From: Cafeteria roenbergensis
Lineage: Eukaryota; Sar; Bigyra; Bicosoecida; Cafeteriaceae
Direction of reading: 5' to 3'
Assembly: GCA_008330645.1 (NCBI GenBank)
Contig: VLTN01000021.1
Span: 434,001-498,000 of the forward strand
Length of the DNA stretch: 64,000 nt
The notes under the pieces were generated by a model. The model saw only the letters and a list, made by a program, of their open reading frames with translations, made no database searches and was not told the origin of the DNA. Made by a program: the position numbers and the translations under genes. Positions within the stretch are counted from its first letter, which is position 1, and every line of letters begins with the position of its first letter. Shown here in pieces: positions 42,801 to 50,906 of this stretch.

Positions 42801-44226
42801 CCGCGTCGGCCGCCGCCGCCCTCGCCAAAAGCTTGAGGGCCCATTTGCAGCTAGCCGTCTCGCCGACAGTCGGAAACACGCTGAGCCCCTCGGCGCTGCG
42901 CGGGTGCAGCGGCTTGGCCAGCAGCGACACGGGCCCGTCCAGAATGAGCTCCGCGCTCCCGGACGCGAAGCCAGTCAGGCCGGGGTCTGCGAGGCGCCGA
43001 GCTGTCGACACGAGGCCACGGAGGGCCGTGGCAGTGGCGCGCTCGTCGGCGGAGAGCGCTTCGGTGTTCACAAGGCCGGCGGCGAGCATGTCCCTGCCCA
43101 AGGCTGCATCCACGGCCTGGTTCAGCTCAGCGAGAGCGCGCTGCAGGCGATGCGACGTCGCACCCCAGCGCAAGAGCCGGCGCAGGCTGATGTGGCCAGC
43201 AAAGTCAGCGCCGTCGAGCCGGTCCCCTCCGCCGCGCCCCCCCCTGCCGCCGCTCCGTCTTGCGCGCGAAAAGCGGTCCGACTGCCCCTTTGTGGCAGTA
43301 CCAGCGGAGCCAGCACCAGCCGCGGCCGGGGGAGCAGGGCTTGAGGCGCCGCCTGCTCCACCCTCCGTGTTGTCAGCAAGCTCACCCACGAGGGCAGACG
43401 CTGCGCGCTTGCAGTCCGGCACACCTCGCATGCTGACAGCCCCGAGGCTGGTGCCGACCGCGCTGGTCGCCTTGAGAAGCACCGCCCACAGCGCCGACAG
43501 CGGCACGGCGGACGCGCCGCCTGTAGGAACCCCCGCTCCTTGTGCTGCAACCGTTGCGGCCTGCGTGAGGCGCCGAAGACTGGCGCTGCCACCACCTGCT
43601 CCGCTGTCTCGACTCACCGGGCGGCTAGGGGTGCTTTCGAAGCTCAAACCGTCTCCCAGCGCCCGCAGTCCGTGGCGCCCCCCGGCAAGCTTGGACTCGC
43701 TCGCCTGGGGCCCAAGGTCGCCCCAGTCGTAAGGAGCCTCGGTCTCTGCAGTCGGAGAGAGCTTGGCCGCCACCTTCCCAAACCCTCGCAGTCGCAGGTC
43801 GCGCATTGCTGCAGGCTCCGAGGGCGGCCGACGAGGGTCGCTCTCGCCCCCCTCGAACGATGTTGACACACGCCTGCCTCGAGACAGGCGCTTGTTTGCT
43901 ACCTGGACAATCGCCTCAAGCCTGGCGGCCAGAGGAATGCGCCGGGCGAGCGAGGCCACGACCGCAAACGCCTCAACCGCATCGACCATGCCGTCATTTT
44001 TGGCCCGCAAGTCCGGAAACAACGCGGCCGCCGCAGCATCCGTGTCGGCAAACACAGGGCCAAAGACTTTTCGAAACTCCTCGCCATCCAGGAGCTGCCC
44101 GGGGCTCGTCTCCACGAAGAGCTCGACGGCCTCACGGAGCGTCCGCTCGTCGCACCGGTCTGCAACCAGGCGAACGTGCGTCGCGGCTTCCTTGCGGAAG
44201 CTGACGGAGCTCACCTGGCCGCCCAT
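36850..44226 (-). CDS. giant EF-hand/CBS-domain protein with N-myristoylation signal
   Basis: 2458 aa, single exon. It starts MGGQVSSVSF, which fits the N-myristoylation pattern M-G-x-x-x-S, and this decides the start although the frame runs back to 44508. Residues about 20-110 look like a degenerate EF-hand pair (LFVETSPGQLLDGEEFRKVF; LFPDLRAKNDGMVDAVEAF). Near the C-terminus, LSDTVNDVVERMIAHQANEV and later RVVGMITASELLRW are the two halves of a CBS domain. LTVPHTATVLEGLLSILIRG (about 1675) and GTVLGVLRLEHVMALAE (about 2059) look like another CBS domain split by an insert. CBS pairs bind adenosine nucleotides. A coiled-coil patch lies in the middle; the rest is Ala/Pro/Ser-rich. Possibly a membrane-tethered calcium- and nucleotide-sensing scaffold; the family is unrecognised. 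Confidence 0.6.
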   Translation of the reverse strand: MGGQVSSVSFRKEAATHVRLVADRCDERTLREAVELFVETSPGQLLDGEEFRKVFGPVFADTDAAAAALFPDLRAKNDGMVDAVEAFAVVASLARRIPLAARLEAIVQVANKRLSRGRRVSTSFEGGESDPRRPPSEPAAMRDLRLRGFGKVAAKLSPTAETEAPYDWGDLGPQASESKLAGGRHGLRALGDGLSFESTPSRPVSRDSGAGGGSASLRRLTQAATVAAQGAGVPTGGASAVPLSALWAVLLKATSAVGTSLGAVSMRGVPDCKRAASALVGELADNTEGGAGGASSPAPPAAAGAGSAGTATKGQSDRFSRARRSGGRGGRGGGDRLDGADFAGHISLRRLLRWGATSHRLQRALAELNQAVDAALGRDMLAAGLVNTEALSADERATATALRGLVSTARRLADPGLTGFASGSAELILDGPVSLLAKPLHPRSAEGLSVFPTVGETASCKWALKLLARAAAADAAAYDIGAAASPEVLFPVTLGTPAVAVDCFEVQDRAALDSALASATPRRSRPFAARGLGQPGRRRGLGTTATAPASADLWAAAGDAGVDVTAAARAGGDDRQALDDPDIVGIDDSDGSGSSSSSSSSSGDRGDGYGRKVRRAGGAAAGDGFGWPDAAAAMPSIPGWLSAGLEPGAVGAVTALAAEEAAAAKASLEAAAAAAAATATATVEQDGLGSGDAPPALLQADAAQRGLLRAAVSFQEGAEGGTGLDAVELADAAWHAGRATVSQEERRIVAAVLSAATPVHGNTESLLTIGARAAASAKRVDLSRPASRSRRGDGAMGSTAAAAAARSAPALNARAAASAPGLAGGVWDVAMPSEGSAGSSACGIPSQDSFASQMSGRKLVSAPSHSKLIGNTRDAGPSSGPVALREELGAEAGGALLALPSGAWSGAGLPATRPFPVEAVMGEAGARFHRAVLLAGQRVPDALLPQPPPSSLLFAPRCAVVTATPLLPPRAPSGGPPSRAGGEASAAGHRLSPRAGRLAGRAPVAAAAAAPPPAECRGLLSARGIVSFLVSGIARRLMQLRADLDRQYWDLVATRRRLEERRLRRQQARLEAPAPWVAFVAQQQAPGTDLPPAADLHPVGSAARPAGRSPAARRTAAGTPRSASSKGHAGRAARSAATSPRSPGGASSASRRSAARHAVASPSPLRRQRQPASSGRRGSAGHSAKTAQSPVAGAAPTPSDAQRAGATAAADSVAGLTAAKPHELDLETLQDAPWLDAPWMHPASSGPCSALDLARLAEVHDKIPLPPVPRPPYCPATRGEPGASSPRALLSAAPLGQLRDVLTKAWQEWAVAPALAALEATPLAAAAASAARHQAQQKQLQRKQQLQQQQQAREGRAKGRGATSEPESPRAQRVAQAVALGLSQFGGEEESPAARLWRPLMPDQCMAAAWSALASGEEAVAICADTTCATGRNQPQALVRHLHALRLLLEAPGLTLRGARWLPLRRTTLGRWGLDGPGDGYAVAGSVRRLALRAPSEVGWFAAGRAKPDHFVVACTLSSGAALAVADGDDDESRSPVGSPRATASGPAARGRGRAPASQAARRPHRPLGRDSVGAAGAPGAAADGQPEEPTSPVTAAEVAHHEAAAVARACEDREPEPESQALPSSGVRRPRARAGSARAAPPQPAPVRRMRSTRGDLQRLVSAMGAHDRALPLTVPHTATVLEGLLSILIRGLPAAVVVQASPADAVDTEEAAAALEAARVEAAWTSRTELLRAVSRGASVPDAAMAVTASHPEWARLRAQQAPAAAAAAAKAPAPGPGPGPGPPARGPGATFGGRLQGGAAGLASARQRASRQPKQARGEIDALDAPDLSPSDAGAVAGGRGWRLWGPPPVSAMWPRRSNVKPGTVDDDRILFRPAPDSIDPPSARQGPLAVLGPQSETLVPAAALIEVFGKLPEGSLQVAAQDASADPATGDDFDEPAEEGAPADAARELAGAAEAAAAAAAEAVAATEQSALGWLCRSCPTRDACGEALDAEWPISAAEAAVRQRRHLEEEIGRGKPAGRGAAAAAAAAAAAGVRHTAASDGVHSKASDPSGTVLGVLRLEHVMALAEAAPSDALASLLQPVGAFLGVAPAPSEGLAAVGLAGPAAGASSHWKPAAALPHQLLLPHDLAVRAASAKAQSGPVPAAAQHASRSQAPTEAATRSGSDRKGLRVLPGSRRGDPESLDSAGSNGSAFGFSVSAEKGLAGPVVSDEVLAATARAWQASSACLVAEPRQALWTWLPTAASAAACYAYGGAVVGQERLQPSLVAAEWRGAAQAPWQSHSMIRLHPASLALRLVGYGAGLQKDSGMGSGAVCARLSDTVNDVVERMIAHQANEVVLVESDGEADDWGHPVDGIQGRLTLPQAACVARRQALGTVEPTPAGMLRAAEASIRSGECPAAGCSISASGLVPETATQHRRKSGDPRLRVVGMITASELLRWTMSCVVSHRRGMTPD
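38870..38900 (-). repeat. CCAGGG-type repeat (Pro-Gly)
   Basis: Short tandem hexamer encoding alternating Pro-Gly in the EF-hand/CBS protein. Confidence 0.75.
42418..42450 (-). repeat. trinucleotide run encoding poly-Ser
   Basis: CTG repeats on the plus strand, read on the minus strand as AGC codons, give about nine serines in the EF-hand/CBS protein. Confidence 0.75.
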
Positions 44227-44535
44227 GCGCACGGCCCTCCTCCACCCCTGCTCGCCTTTCGGCGGGCCGCGTGATCGGCGAGGCGCGCGTGAGGCGTTTC
44301 TCGGCAGCGCGAGCTTTGAGGGCAGAGGCCGTTGGCGCAGCTCTGGCCGCTTCCCAATGAACGGGGTTTCCGAACGCGCAAACAACGCAAACTCGAACAA
44401 AAATGCAATACGCACGGTGTGCTTAGGGCGTCGTTGCGGCGAGTAGTAGTGGTGGTGGTTGTGGTGGTGGCGGCGGCGGCGGTGCGCCAGGTGCCAATGT
44501 CCGGGCAAGGCGCAAATCGCCGCGCGGGGCTGCAG
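44227..44535. other. intergenic region with GTG/GGC repeat
   Basis: 309 bp between two minus-strand genes. It contains a degenerate GTG/GGC trinucleotide tract at about 44442-44487 and an A-rich stretch near 44390-44410. Presumed promoter of the EF-hand/CBS gene. Confidence 0.5.
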
Positions 44536-45536
44536 CTAGGTCGCGCTGTCGGCGACGGCAGCTGCGGCCGAGGCTGAGGACGACGCCGAGGGGGGAGCGT
44601 CCCTGAAGAAGAACTGAAGCCGGAAGAGCTTCGTCGTGGGGTTCCAGTCAGTGAAGAAGCGGCCTTCTCGCCGGTCGATCGGGTCGGCGGGGATCTTGAA
44701 CGCCACTGTCTCGTACGGCTCAGCGGCGAAGAGGAGGTATTGCTTTGTCTTGTCAGGTACCTCCTTGCGCTGCTCAAAGGCGCTCATGAACCGGTGGCGG
44801 GGCTGCGCGTCGTCGTCGATGTCCGGAAAGCTGACCTCGAAGAGGAGGCTCCGCTGCCCCGTGCTCGCATCGCGCTGGCGAACAACGCGGTAGCCGGGGC
44901 AGCCGATCCGCACAGAACGCCGCGTCGCCGTGGTTGCCTGCGCCAGTGGCTCCGGCCCCGTCTCCACCCTGGCTTCCTCCTCTGCCGCGCGCTTCCTCAG
45001 GTTGTCCTGGTGCTTCTTGGCCTGCAAGGGACCGGCACGCGAGAAACCGCGCCAGCGGGGAGGGGACCACGCGGACATTTGGTGCTTGGCATAACTCGCG
45101 CATCGTGTCGGCGCGCAAGAGAACCAGGCTTTGGCGGCAACTCGTCGCAGCCCCGGCAACTCGCGGACGGCAGCCCCGTCCCTCCCGCGCCCCCTCCCCA
45201 GCTCGGGCGCCTATCCCCAGACATGCCGCGGCGCACATCGCTGCCTCAGCGCCTTGGGCGGGGCCTCTGTTGGCGCTGCATCGGGCACTGGACGGCACTG
45301 GGCGACTGGCTCACTTGCGTATGCGCGATGTAGCTGGGCAAGTTGCGGTGCACTGTCAGGCACATCTTGCACACGAACTGCCCGAGGTTGTTCCGGACGA
45401 CATAGGGGTCCTTTTCGATGTCAAAGGCTTCGAGGCCGAGCCTGTACTGGCGCGCCTCGCGGTCGGCGGCGGCTTCCGCTGCCGAGGCCGGCCCGCCTCC
45501 CCCGAACTTGGAGCCAACGCGATTCTGAAAGTCCAT
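44536..45536 (-). CDS. SF3A2: splicing factor 3A subunit 2 (SF3A2/Prp11), two exons
   Basis: Reconstructed as complement(join(44536..45021, 45315..45536)), 235 aa. The intron (292 nt) begins GTGAGC and ends TTGCAG, with phase 0 on both sides. It starts MDFQNRVGSKFGGGG, as in human SF3A2, then DIEKDPYVVRNNLGQFVC. A matrin-type C2H2 finger uses C56, C59, H72 and H78, with the intron falling between the two histidines. IGCPGYRVVRQRD, PRHRFMSAFEQR and YLLFAAEPYETVAFKIP follow the family closely. SF3A2 is part of the U2 snRNP SF3a complex, needed for branch-site engagement. The long proline-rich tail of the animal protein is absent, as in yeast Prp11. Head-to-head with the CDIN1-like gene, 161 bp away. 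Confidence 0.95.
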
Positions 45537-45697
45537 GGCCCAGTCCCTGCGCCGCGCGTCCGGAACTGCCCTCGGCCGCTCGCAGGGGTGGCAGGGGGTG
45601 GGAGCGCTGGCCGCCCGGAGGCTCTGCCGGCAGCGAGAAATTTTTGTCGCTGCGACGAGCTCTGCGCGCCTACGTAAGCCAAATTGGACACACCGAG
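45537..45697. promoter_or_regulatory. bidirectional promoter, SF3A2 and CDIN1-like genes
   Basis: 161 bp between two divergent start codons. It contains GCTCTGCCGGC (45621-45631) overlapping a dyad of 7-bp arms, GCAGCGA at 45630-45636 and TCGCTGC at 45647-45653, around an A/T-rich spacer, the only A/T patch in the region. Confidence 0.45.
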
Positions 45698-48007
45698 ATG
45701 AGAGCTACAAGCGCCGCGAGAATGGCGACGACTACACTCCCAACAGAGACAGTGCCCCCGCACCCCCCCGCCGTGGGTGAGGCAGCAGCGAGCAGCGGCG
45801 CGGGGGCCGCTGCAGCGGACGCAAGGCGCAGTTTAGGAAAACTTGATTTTTCTGCAACCGGCTGGGAGGCGACCCCCGAGTCTGCAGAACTGACGTCAAG
45901 AGCAGCAAAGGCGCTAGGCAAGCTGGTTGACGCAATGCATGCGTCCAGGCAGGCCTTCATCGCTGCATACGAGAGTGAGGTCGACGGAGAACTCGAGCGG
46001 AGTGTGTCGGAGGCCGTGAAGAGGAACAGTCTGGCGGAAAAGCGTGCAGCTGCCCTGGTCTTCCCGATACTCCGGACCTACAAGCGCACTGCAGGACTGA
46101 TGAACGCTCTGAAGAGGGCAATGGTTGCGCAGCCAGGCGGGAACCTCCAGAGCAATCCGAAGCTGCGGCAGGCGGTTGCTGCTTGGGTCCGCAGCGGCAA
46201 GCCCCACACCGACCTTGTGAAGGCACTTTTCGGAAGCCCCAGCGAAATCGCGCGGGTCGTGGCTCAGGAGACTGTGTCCAAGACTGGGAAGCGCTCAAAC
46301 GCGGAGGTGCGGCGAGTCTTGGCAGGCTGGCGTCGGGCCGTGGACCCCCTCGACGTGGCGGCGGCCGGAGCCACCGCGTGCGCCTCAGAGGACACATCCC
46401 CAGGGTCGGGGTCTGACTCTGAGGACGATGACAGCAACGCGTCTGCTTCAGAGTTTGGTTCCGTCATTTCTGAAGCGGCAGCCACTTCCACCGCGGCAGC
46501 GGCTGCCAAAGCGGAGAGAACGGCAACACCTCTGACCGACGCTGGCCCACCCGCTGCCGAGGGCCGCCCAGATGCCAAGGGTGCGGCTGGAGAGAGCCGC
46601 GCGAAGGAGTGGCCGGCCACAGCCAAACCGAGAGCCGTAACTGGTCCGGGAGCGGCCCGACCAAGGGCGAGGACGGCCGACGCAGCGGTGGGACTTGGCC
46701 CCGCCGAGCCCAGCGCCTGTGATGCCGCTCTTGTGGACTGCCTCTCTGCGGGGGTGGGCGATGCGTGCTGGGAGCTGCTTCCCGAGACCGGCGAGGTGCT
46801 GCTCGCGACGAGGAGCATCCGCTCTGTTGGGGACAAGCTTCGGATCAAGCTGAGCGTGGCAGCAGCGGCTCTTGACGCGTTGACGGAGGCAGCGTCGTGG
46901 CCTGAGGCCGGTGAGCCCGAGCGGCTGGCACTCGTGTTTCTAGCCAGCGTGATGGCCGGTCTTCGGCTCAACGACAGCGAGTCCGACGTTCTGGAAGTGT
47001 GCTCTGCGCCGGGGCGCCGCCAAGTCCTGGCGCGCGTCTCAGACGTCGTCCTCAACGCTCTTCGAGCAGCAAGGGCGTGGTGCGGCCTCAGCATCGTCAA
47101 CGGCTCGGTGCGCAGCGGCGCGCCCGTTCCGCCGGCCGGAATGGTCTGGAAGGCGAAGGGCAAGCCTTGCGCGATCCGTTCGCAGCTGGCGCTCACCAAC
47201 TGTCGTCCATCGGAGTGCCATGCCCACGCCTCGGGGCCCTCGTTTGCTGCTGGTCTCAAGGCGGCTCGCGCACTTCTGCTGGAAGATGCGCGGGAGGCCA
47301 AGAACTCCAGTTGCCCCTCCTCGATCCGGAAGCTGGTCACGGCCGCCAGCAAGTGCAGAAAGGTCCCGCTTCCCGCCGCGCGCCGCGGTGGCCAAGCCGG
47401 GACGAAGGCCACGGGAAACTGGTTCGAGGACCGAGTGCTGAGCGTCATCCTCGCCAACTGCCCCGGCCTGAGGCGGGAAGACATCATCTCAGAGGACGAG
47501 CATCGGGAGGCTTGCGCGGCATCGGGCATGGCGCCCCAGTCGACGCCGGACATGCTGTTCCGAGGCACGTTGACCGTGCTTGGACGGCCCGTGAACTGGA
47601 TCGAGTGCAAGCACGGCTGGGTCGTGCCAGGAGTCACAGCTTCCGGGCTGGAGCGACAGCTGGACGGGCAGTTGAGCCGCTACACCTCGGCCTTCGGCCC
47701 CGGCCTTGTTGTGTGGGGCAAGGGCGTCACGGCAGAAGTGTTGGCCATGTCAGAGGACGTGCTTCACGTGTGTGCGGAGCACCGTCCCGAGCCTAGAGGG
47801 GCCAAGGGCGGCAAGGCCAAGGGCGGCAAGGCAAAGGACGGCAAGGCCAAAGGCGGCAAGGCCAAGGGCGGCAAGGCCAAGGACGGCAAGGCCAGGGGCG
47901 GCAAGGCAGGCAAGGCCAAGACTGGAGAGACCGAGTCTGAAGAGTCCGGGCACGGAGAAGCACGAGACGCTGGCCCGGAATGCACTGCCCCTGCGTCATC
48001 TGCTTGA
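45698..48007 (+). CDS. CDIN1 (C15orf41)-like TPD-family nuclease
   Basis: 769 aa from ATG 45698 (a second in-frame ATG at 45722 is equally possible). The C-terminal domain has STPDMLF (T616, P617, D618), then VNWIECKHG (E636, K638), then FGPGLVVWGKG. This is the layout of the TPD family (CDIN1: TPD, HWIESK, RFGPGLVIYW), a PD-(D/E)xK-type nuclease fold, with D618, E636 and K638 as likely catalytic residues. Human CDIN1 partners codanin-1 in a histone-supply and anaemia-linked pathway; the partner is not visible here. Residues about 40-230 are helical and may match the CDIN1 N-terminal domain. A long Ala/Ser/Glu-rich insert (about 235-335) and a Lys/Gly repeat tail make it more than twice the human length (about 280 aa). 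Confidence 0.75.
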   Translation: MRATSAARMATTTLPTETVPPHPPAVGEAAASSGAGAAAADARRSLGKLDFSATGWEATPESAELTSRAAKALGKLVDAMHASRQAFIAAYESEVDGELERSVSEAVKRNSLAEKRAAALVFPILRTYKRTAGLMNALKRAMVAQPGGNLQSNPKLRQAVAAWVRSGKPHTDLVKALFGSPSEIARVVAQETVSKTGKRSNAEVRRVLAGWRRAVDPLDVAAAGATACASEDTSPGSGSDSEDDDSNASASEFGSVISEAAATSTAAAAAKAERTATPLTDAGPPAAEGRPDAKGAAGESRAKEWPATAKPRAVTGPGAARPRARTADAAVGLGPAEPSACDAALVDCLSAGVGDACWELLPETGEVLLATRSIRSVGDKLRIKLSVAAAALDALTEAASWPEAGEPERLALVFLASVMAGLRLNDSESDVLEVCSAPGRRQVLARVSDVVLNALRAARAWCGLSIVNGSVRSGAPVPPAGMVWKAKGKPCAIRSQLALTNCRPSECHAHASGPSFAAGLKAARALLLEDAREAKNSSCPSSIRKLVTAASKCRKVPLPAARRGGQAGTKATGNWFEDRVLSVILANCPGLRREDIISEDEHREACAASGMAPQSTPDMLFRGTLTVLGRPVNWIECKHGWVVPGVTASGLERQLDGQLSRYTSAFGPGLVVWGKGVTAEVLAMSEDVLHVCAEHRPEPRGAKGGKAKGGKAKDGKAKGGKAKGGKAKDGKARGGKAGKAKTGETESEESGHGEARDAGPECTAPASSA
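47803..47925 (+). repeat. 15-bp tandem repeat encoding GGKAK/DGKAK
   Basis: About eight copies of a 15-bp unit encode a lysine-rich tail on the nuclease, possibly for nucleic-acid binding or nucleolar targeting. Confidence 0.85.
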
Positions 48008-48502
48008 CAAGTTCGGTTGCGCGAACGGTATTGTCGTGGGAGTGTATTTGCTAGCACTGCGGTTTCGTCTTGTAGTGTTCACATTGTTGGTCAGTTATTT
48101 GCGCGCGTGAGTGTGCTTCGTGCGCGAAACCTATGGCGACCTACTTGTATAGCCCGATCGCGACGCAGCGCGCACTCTGCAAGGGGGGCCGGGGGGAGGT
48201 TGCGTCAAGGTCGAGGCATCGACGCCCCTTTGCGTCACATCGCAAGGCGCAGCCCAAAGAGAGCAGGGAGTACGACGATCGCGCGAGCAACGACATTGGT
48301 ACAGGGTTCCAAGCAGGCGCTGGGAGAGCCGGTGTCCCCGGGGATTGTGGGCGCCAAAGAGGCCAGTTCATCAAGCTTTGGCGCGGCTCGCGGCGGTTTC
48401 TGCTGTCAGGCCCTGCCATATCGCAGGGCATCATCCCGCCGGCGTCCTGTCGCAAGCCGCCTCGTCGACCCCATGCGAAGACCGCACGCGTTTTCGTTCA
48501 TT
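48008..48502. other. convergent intergenic region
   Basis: 495 bp, with a T/G-rich, relatively AT-rich half (48008-48130). No gene or hairpin that I can support. Confidence 0.5.
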
Positions 48503-50603
48503 TCATGCCAATGCGGAGCATTCTACTGACGGCGCAGGAGCCGGGGCGTCTTGTGCTGTCCATCCTGTCGGGGGAGGCGCGGCGCCCCCTCCCGCAGCGT
48601 AAAAGAGCGACTCTCCTTCATGCGCCACCCGCCAGTCGCCCTCCCAGCGGTACAGCTCGTGAGCCTCGTCGAGTCGCCACACCGGAGCGCCATCGCGCTC
48701 GAGACCTCGCACCAAGGCGTACGCGCCGTTGCAAGCCGAGTCGCCTGCGCCGCTCACCCGGAATGTCTGACACTGCCAGGGCATTGGGGAGGAGCAGTTG
48801 CGCCGCTCGGGGAAATGAACTACCACTCCCAGCTCGCGCAGCGCTGCCTGGAGCTGGAGGGGGTTCACGTCCTGCAGCGCCGCGTTGGAGTGCGAGAGCG
48901 CCAGGGCCGCCGCCGACCCCGCAGCCTCCCCGAGCTGCACCAGCGTGGGCTCCTCCCGCAGGGCAGCAAACGCCACGTGGGACACCGACGGGCAGTTCGG
49001 AACGGCAAGGTTCGTGCAGTCTTGGCGGCGAGGCAGCAGCACGGAGTAGGGAATCTCGTACACGGGCTTGCCTCCCGTGCCCGGGTCCGTCAGCCCCTCG
49101 TTGAAGGCGTTGCCGCCACCGACCACAGGCCGCTGCATCTGGTGAATGTCGAAACCCCAGGCGCCCGTTCCGATGGAGTTCTCCCTGCAACCCCCAGGGC
49201 TGGCCGAGCTGACGCGGTCGTTTTGCGAGAACACGGCGTCGCCCACGAGCCGCGCGGCCTCGCGCACGTACAGCTGCGGCGGCCAGTGGCCGTGCTCCGG
49301 CCACTCGTCCTTGCACAGGCCATACTCTGCCAGCGCTTCTCTCATGGCCGGCGGGACGCCGCTGTTGGGATCGGCCATGTAAAAGAATGCGAGGCCCTGC
49401 ACGTAGAACCGGTGCGCGGCCGCAATGGCATCGCGCTCGGCGTAGGTGCCGTTTGCGTAGCCCCTCGCGAGCCCCGCAGCATCGATCCCCATTGGCGAGT
49501 TGCCGCAGCAGGCGTCGAACTTGTCGCCTGGCGGGTACGACCTGTACGGCAGGTTCCCCCAGGGCGAGTGCGGCTCCCCGCCGGCCGCAGACGCGTACCG
49601 CCGCGCCAGCTCGAAGCGCTCCGTGGAGTAGCCTGGCGGCGCCTGAATGGGCACCCTGTTGTCAGCCCGCTTGGTGAGGCAGAGCCGGAACGAGTACGCC
49701 ATCACGTTGTCGTCCGCCTCGCCCACCACCTTGCGCGGGTCTGGCCCGTCCTGGACCCAGTCCAGCAGCGTGCCGTTGGGCCACAGACCGTCGACGCTTC
49801 CGGGGAAAGGGTTTGTGCTGGAGGCGGTGACGCCGCCCAGGCTCTCGTTGTAGCGCGTGGCCGGCTCCCTGCCCCACGTGTGCCGGGCGCCCGAGAAGCG
49901 CATCACGTCGCCCTCGTATGACGCGTCGATGAAGTAGGCGCCCTCGAACGTGCGCTGGTCCGCGCCGCCCCCAGTGGGGCCCGCGGTTGTGATGGACACG
50001 ATGCGGGATCCGGACATGGATACCCCGCCTCGCTCCCTCACCCGCTCGGACAGCACCACAGTCACGCCGGGATGCTGGCCCAGCAGCGCCCAGAAGCTGG
50101 CGTTCCCCACAAAGTGGTCGGGCTGCCACACAGGGTAGTCGACGCCGTAGTGGAGCGCGTTCCGGTTCGCCCATGCGAGCGCGGTCGAGTTCACGATGCT
50201 CAACACGCCAATGTCCCGGAAGCCGATGCCCCCCGCGGAGGCCATGCCCCCAATCTGCGAGCTTGGCTCCACGACAGCGATCCTCAGCGTGCCGTTGGCT
50301 CGCGCGGCCGCGATCGCCGCCCCGATTCCCGCCGGGGTCCCGCCATAGACGACGAGGTCGAACTGGCTGGAAGCGCCGTCTGCGGGAACAAGGCCACCAC
50401 GCGCACGCCCTCGCGCCAAGCCAAAACAAAAGGAGAGGCGAGTCACCTCTCCGAAGCTTGGCCCCGTGCGCTTCTCCCCATGCGCGACAGCGAGCGGCCA
50501 GCAGCCGCGATCGGCACCGTCGGCAAGTGCAACCGGACGCACCTGCGCTGCCGAGCAACAGCGGCGCCGCGGCCAGCGCCAAGGCCGCCTGAGCAAGCCG
50601 CAT
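48503..50603 (-). CDS. secreted FAD-dependent oxidoreductase (FAD_oxidored family), two exons
   Basis: Reconstructed as complement(join(48503..50379, 50543..50603)), 645 aa. Exon 1 is only 61 nt and encodes the signal peptide MRLAQAALALAAAPLLLGSA; the 163-nt intron starts GTGCGT and ends CCGCAG, and phase gives an Asp at the joint. Exon 2 opens with FDLVVYGGTPAGIGAAIAAA, a Rossmann FAD-binding motif in the GGTPAGI form usual for this family, then VVEPSSQIGGMASAGGIG and later AYFIDASYEGDVMRFSGA, also family hallmarks. The last 75 residues form a Cys- and Trp-containing add-on. The substrate is unknown; relatives are often linked to sugar or secondary metabolism. Divergent from another signal-peptide gene. 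Confidence 0.85.
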
Positions 50604-50906
50604 GCCGCCGGGCGTCGCCGAATCAAGCCCCCCAGGTCGACACGCTGTGGGGCCCGCCTGCCGGCGCCCTCGCGTCCTCCGCCGAAGCTTGACGTCTCCT
50701 CATTGGCGGCCGTTCGCGGCTCTGGCGCCGGCTGGGCTCTGCCGAGTCCAGCCGCACGGCTTGGCGGGCCACAGGCCAGCCGATCGTCGACGTCCGCCTC
50801 CTCGCGCCCAGCGCACGCTTCTGTCAAGGCGCTCGTCTGATCCAAGGGCGAGCCTTGCCCACGAAGCTCGCCGTGCACTCCCCCTACAAAAAAAAAATCG
50901 CCGAGC
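50604..50906. promoter_or_regulatory. divergent promoter region of two secreted-protein genes
   Basis: 303 bp between two start codons. It holds CATTGGCGG (inverse CCAAT-like) at 50701-50709, GCTCTGCCG at 50736-50744 and an A-tract at 50887-50896 close to the right-hand ATG. Confidence 0.4.
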
